A stretch of DNA of 32,950 bases from Botryococcus braunii (Eukaryota > Chlorophyta > Trebouxiophyceae). Where the stretch lies: NCBI GenBank assembly GCA_002005505.1, contig MVGU01001274.1, forward strand, positions 130,001-162,950, in the 5' to 3' direction. The position numbers and the translations under genes are program-made. Positions within the stretch are counted from its first letter, which is position 1; every line of letters begins with the position of its first letter. Below the pieces are notes generated by a model that saw only the letters and a list, made by a program, of their open reading frames with translations, did no database searches and was not told where the DNA came from. Below are positions 31,101 through 32,950 of the stretch, piece by piece.

Positions 31101-32950
31101 GTAAATTGTCAAAAGGGAGGGCGGGGTAAATTGTCAAGAGGTAGGGCGGGGTAAATTGTCGAGAGGGAGGGTGGGGTAAATTGTCGAGAGGGAGGGTGGG
31201 GTAAATTGTGGAGAGGGATGGTGGGGTAAATTGTGGAGAGGGAGGGCGGGGTAAATTGTCAATGGGGAGGGCGGAGTAAATTGTCGAGGGGGATGGCGGG
31301 GTAAATTGTCGAGAGGGAGGGTGGGGTAAATTGTCAAGGGGGAGGGCGGGGTAAATTGTCAAGGGGGAGGACGGGGTAAATTGTCGAGAGGGAGGGTGGG
31401 GTAAATTGTCGAGAGGGAGGGCGGGGTAAATTGTCAAGGGGGAGGGCGGGGTAAATTGTCAAGGGGGAGGGCGGGGTAAATTGTCAAGGGGGAGGGCCAG
31501 GTAAATGTCAAGAGGGAGGGCGGGGTAAATTGTCAAGACGGCGAGGTAACTGTCAAGAGGGAGGGCGGGTAAACTGTCAAGGGGAGGGCGGGGTAAATTG
31601 TCGAGAAGGAGGGCAGGGTAAATTGTTCAGAGGGAGGGTGGGGTAAATTGTCAAGGGGGAGGGCGGGTTAAATTGTCAAGAAGGAGGGCGGGGTAACTTA
31701 TCGAGACGGAGGGCGGGGTAAATTGTCAAGACGGCGAGGTAAATTGTCAAGAGGGAGGGCGGGGTAAATTTTCAAGGGGGAGCGCGGGCTAAACTGTTCA
31801 GAGGGAGGGCGCGGTAAATTGTCAAGGGGGAGGGCGGGGTAAATTGTCAAGGGGGAGGGCGTGGTACATTGTCAAGAGGGAGGGCGGGGTAAATCGTTGG
31901 GAGAAAGGGTGGGGTAACTAGTCGAGAGGGAGGGCGGGGTAAATTGTTAAGGGGGAGGGCGTGGTAAATTGTCAAGGGGTTGGGCGGGGTAAATTGTCAA
32001 GGGGGAGGGCGGGGTAAATTGTCAAGGGGGAGGGCGAGGTAAATTGTCAAGAGGGAGGGCGGGGTAAATTGTCAAGGGGGAGCGCGGGGTAAATTGTTCA
32101 GAGGGAGGGCGGGGTAATTTGTCGAAAGGGAGGGCGGGGTAAATTGTTCAGAGGGAAGGTGGGGTAAATTGTCAAGGGGGAGGGCGGGTTAAATTGTCAA
32201 GAAGGAGGGCGGGGTAACTAGTCGAGAGGGGGGGGGATGTCAAGGGGGAGGGCGGGGTAAATTGTCAAGGGGAGGGCGGGGTAATTGTCAAGGGGAGGGG
32301 GGGTAATGTCAAGGGGAGGGGGGGTAAATTGTCAAGGGGGGGGGAGCAGGGGGGGGGTAAATTGTTAAAGAAAGGGGGGGCAGGGGGGGCGGGGTAAATT
32401 GTGAAGAGGGAGGGGGGTAAATTGTCAAGGGGGGGGATTGGAGGGGGTGGGTAAATTGTCGAGAGGGAGGGGGGTAAATTGTCGAAGGAGGTGGGGTAAA
32501 TGTCAAGAGGCGGGGTAAATTGTTAAGGGGGAGCGCGGGGTAAACTGTTCAGAGGGAGGGCGGGTAAATTGTTTCAGAGGTAGGGGGGGAATGTCAGGGG
32601 GGCGGGTTAAATTGTCAAGAAGGGCGGGGAAATGGCAAGGGGGAGGGGGGGTAATTGTCAAGGGAGGGCGGGGGTAAATTGTCAAGGGGAGGGCGAGGTA
32701 AATTGTCAAAGGGAGGGCGGGGTAAATGCAAGACGGCGAGGTAAATTGTCAAGGGGGGGGGGTAAATTTCAGGGGGGGGGCGGGGGGTAAATTGTGAAGG
32801 GGGGAGGGCGGGGTAATTGTCGAGAGGGAGGGCGGGTAAATTGTTCAGAGGGAGGGTGGGGTAATGCAAGGGGGAGGGCGGGTAAATTCGCAAGGGAGGG
32901 CGGGGTAAATTGTCAAGAGGCGGGAGGGCGGGGATAAATTGTCGAGAGGG
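16146..32950. repeat. 16.8-kb satellite of about 25-bp G-rich monomers
   Basis: The basic monomer is 25 bp: GGGAGGGCGGGG followed by TAAATTGTC and AAG or GAG. The GTAAATTGTC words at 17,591, 17,616 and 17,641 show the period. Recurrent variants are a GGAGAAAGGGTGGGGTAACT type ending AGTCGAG, a short 21-bp type with ACGGCGAG, and a TTCAGAG type. About 650-670 monomers fill the array to the window edge with no unique island and no gene. All minus-strand frames reading YPALPLDNLP-like repeats come from the array. Upstream of midasin exon 1 it would lie in an intron of at least 16.8 kb, if the assembly is right. Confidence 0.97.

Noticed and set aside
16710..32893. Long minus-strand frames reading TIYPALPLDNLP-like repeats
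   Set aside because: The 25-bp monomer is not a multiple of three, so the three frames are read in turn. The frames stay open only where the monomer has TCGACAA instead of TTGACAA. They are products of the satellite, not proteins.
16146..32950. CRISPR-like array (regular short repeats)
   Set aside because: Monomers are contiguous, with no unique spacers between them, and the context is eukaryotic with introns.
16146..32950. Telomeric or subtelomeric repeat
   Set aside because: The unit is 25 bp and does not contain a TTAGGG or TTTAGGG array; a plain satellite fits better. A chromosomal position cannot be judged from the window.

Overview
This window looks like nuclear DNA of a eukaryote with GC-rich coding sequence, probably a unicellular green alga. 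A prasinophyte such as Cymbomonas would fit the style, but this is an inference from exon composition and repeat load and was not tested. There are no bacterial-type gene clusters, no rRNA genes and no complete gene. The only recognisable gene is a large, intron-rich, incomplete copy of midasin (MDN1/Rea1), the giant AAA+ ATPase that remodels pre-60S ribosomal particles. It lies on the minus strand and is read from about 16,050 down to at least 2,625.

I reconstructed the gene by following reading frame, GT/AG borders and intron phase. Ten exons between 16,050 and 7,741 join in continuous phase and give about 800 codons. They run from the Walker A end of a late AAA+ module (GKTSLA ... LGGFEQ), through the FEWVDG / DNANLC / SRAMRNRG block that ends the AAA ring, and into the linker. 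Four further exons (7,376 to 2,625) can also be joined in phase, and the last carries the linker signature [12 protein letters not shown] possible further exon lies at 1,020-1,277. AAA modules 1-5, the acidic region and the MIDAS domain are not visible.

Layout by coordinate: 1-1,000 purine-rich and CA/TG microsatellites; 1,020-1,277 candidate exon; 1,290-2,600 noncoding DNA with a CA tract and a 20-bp minisatellite; 2,625-2,808 midasin linker exon; 2,809-6,500 a very large intron holding a roughly 2.57-kb inverted repeat (fold-back element) with related minisatellite arrays outside both ends; 6,521-16,050 the remaining midasin exons, with nearly every long intron occupied by its own simple repeat or minisatellite; 16,146-32,950 one uninterrupted satellite of about 25-bp G-rich monomers with mosaic higher-order duplications. 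That satellite makes up half the window.

The most interesting aspect is architectural. A housekeeping ribosome-biogenesis gene appears to have an intron with at least 16.8 kb of satellite just upstream of a Walker A exon. It also has a tandemly duplicated 5' splice site, and one exon flanked by complementary GA and TC tracts. An assembly collapse or misjoin in the satellite cannot be excluded from sequence alone; the last 2.5 kb shows many homopolymer-type deletions compared with an earlier copy.
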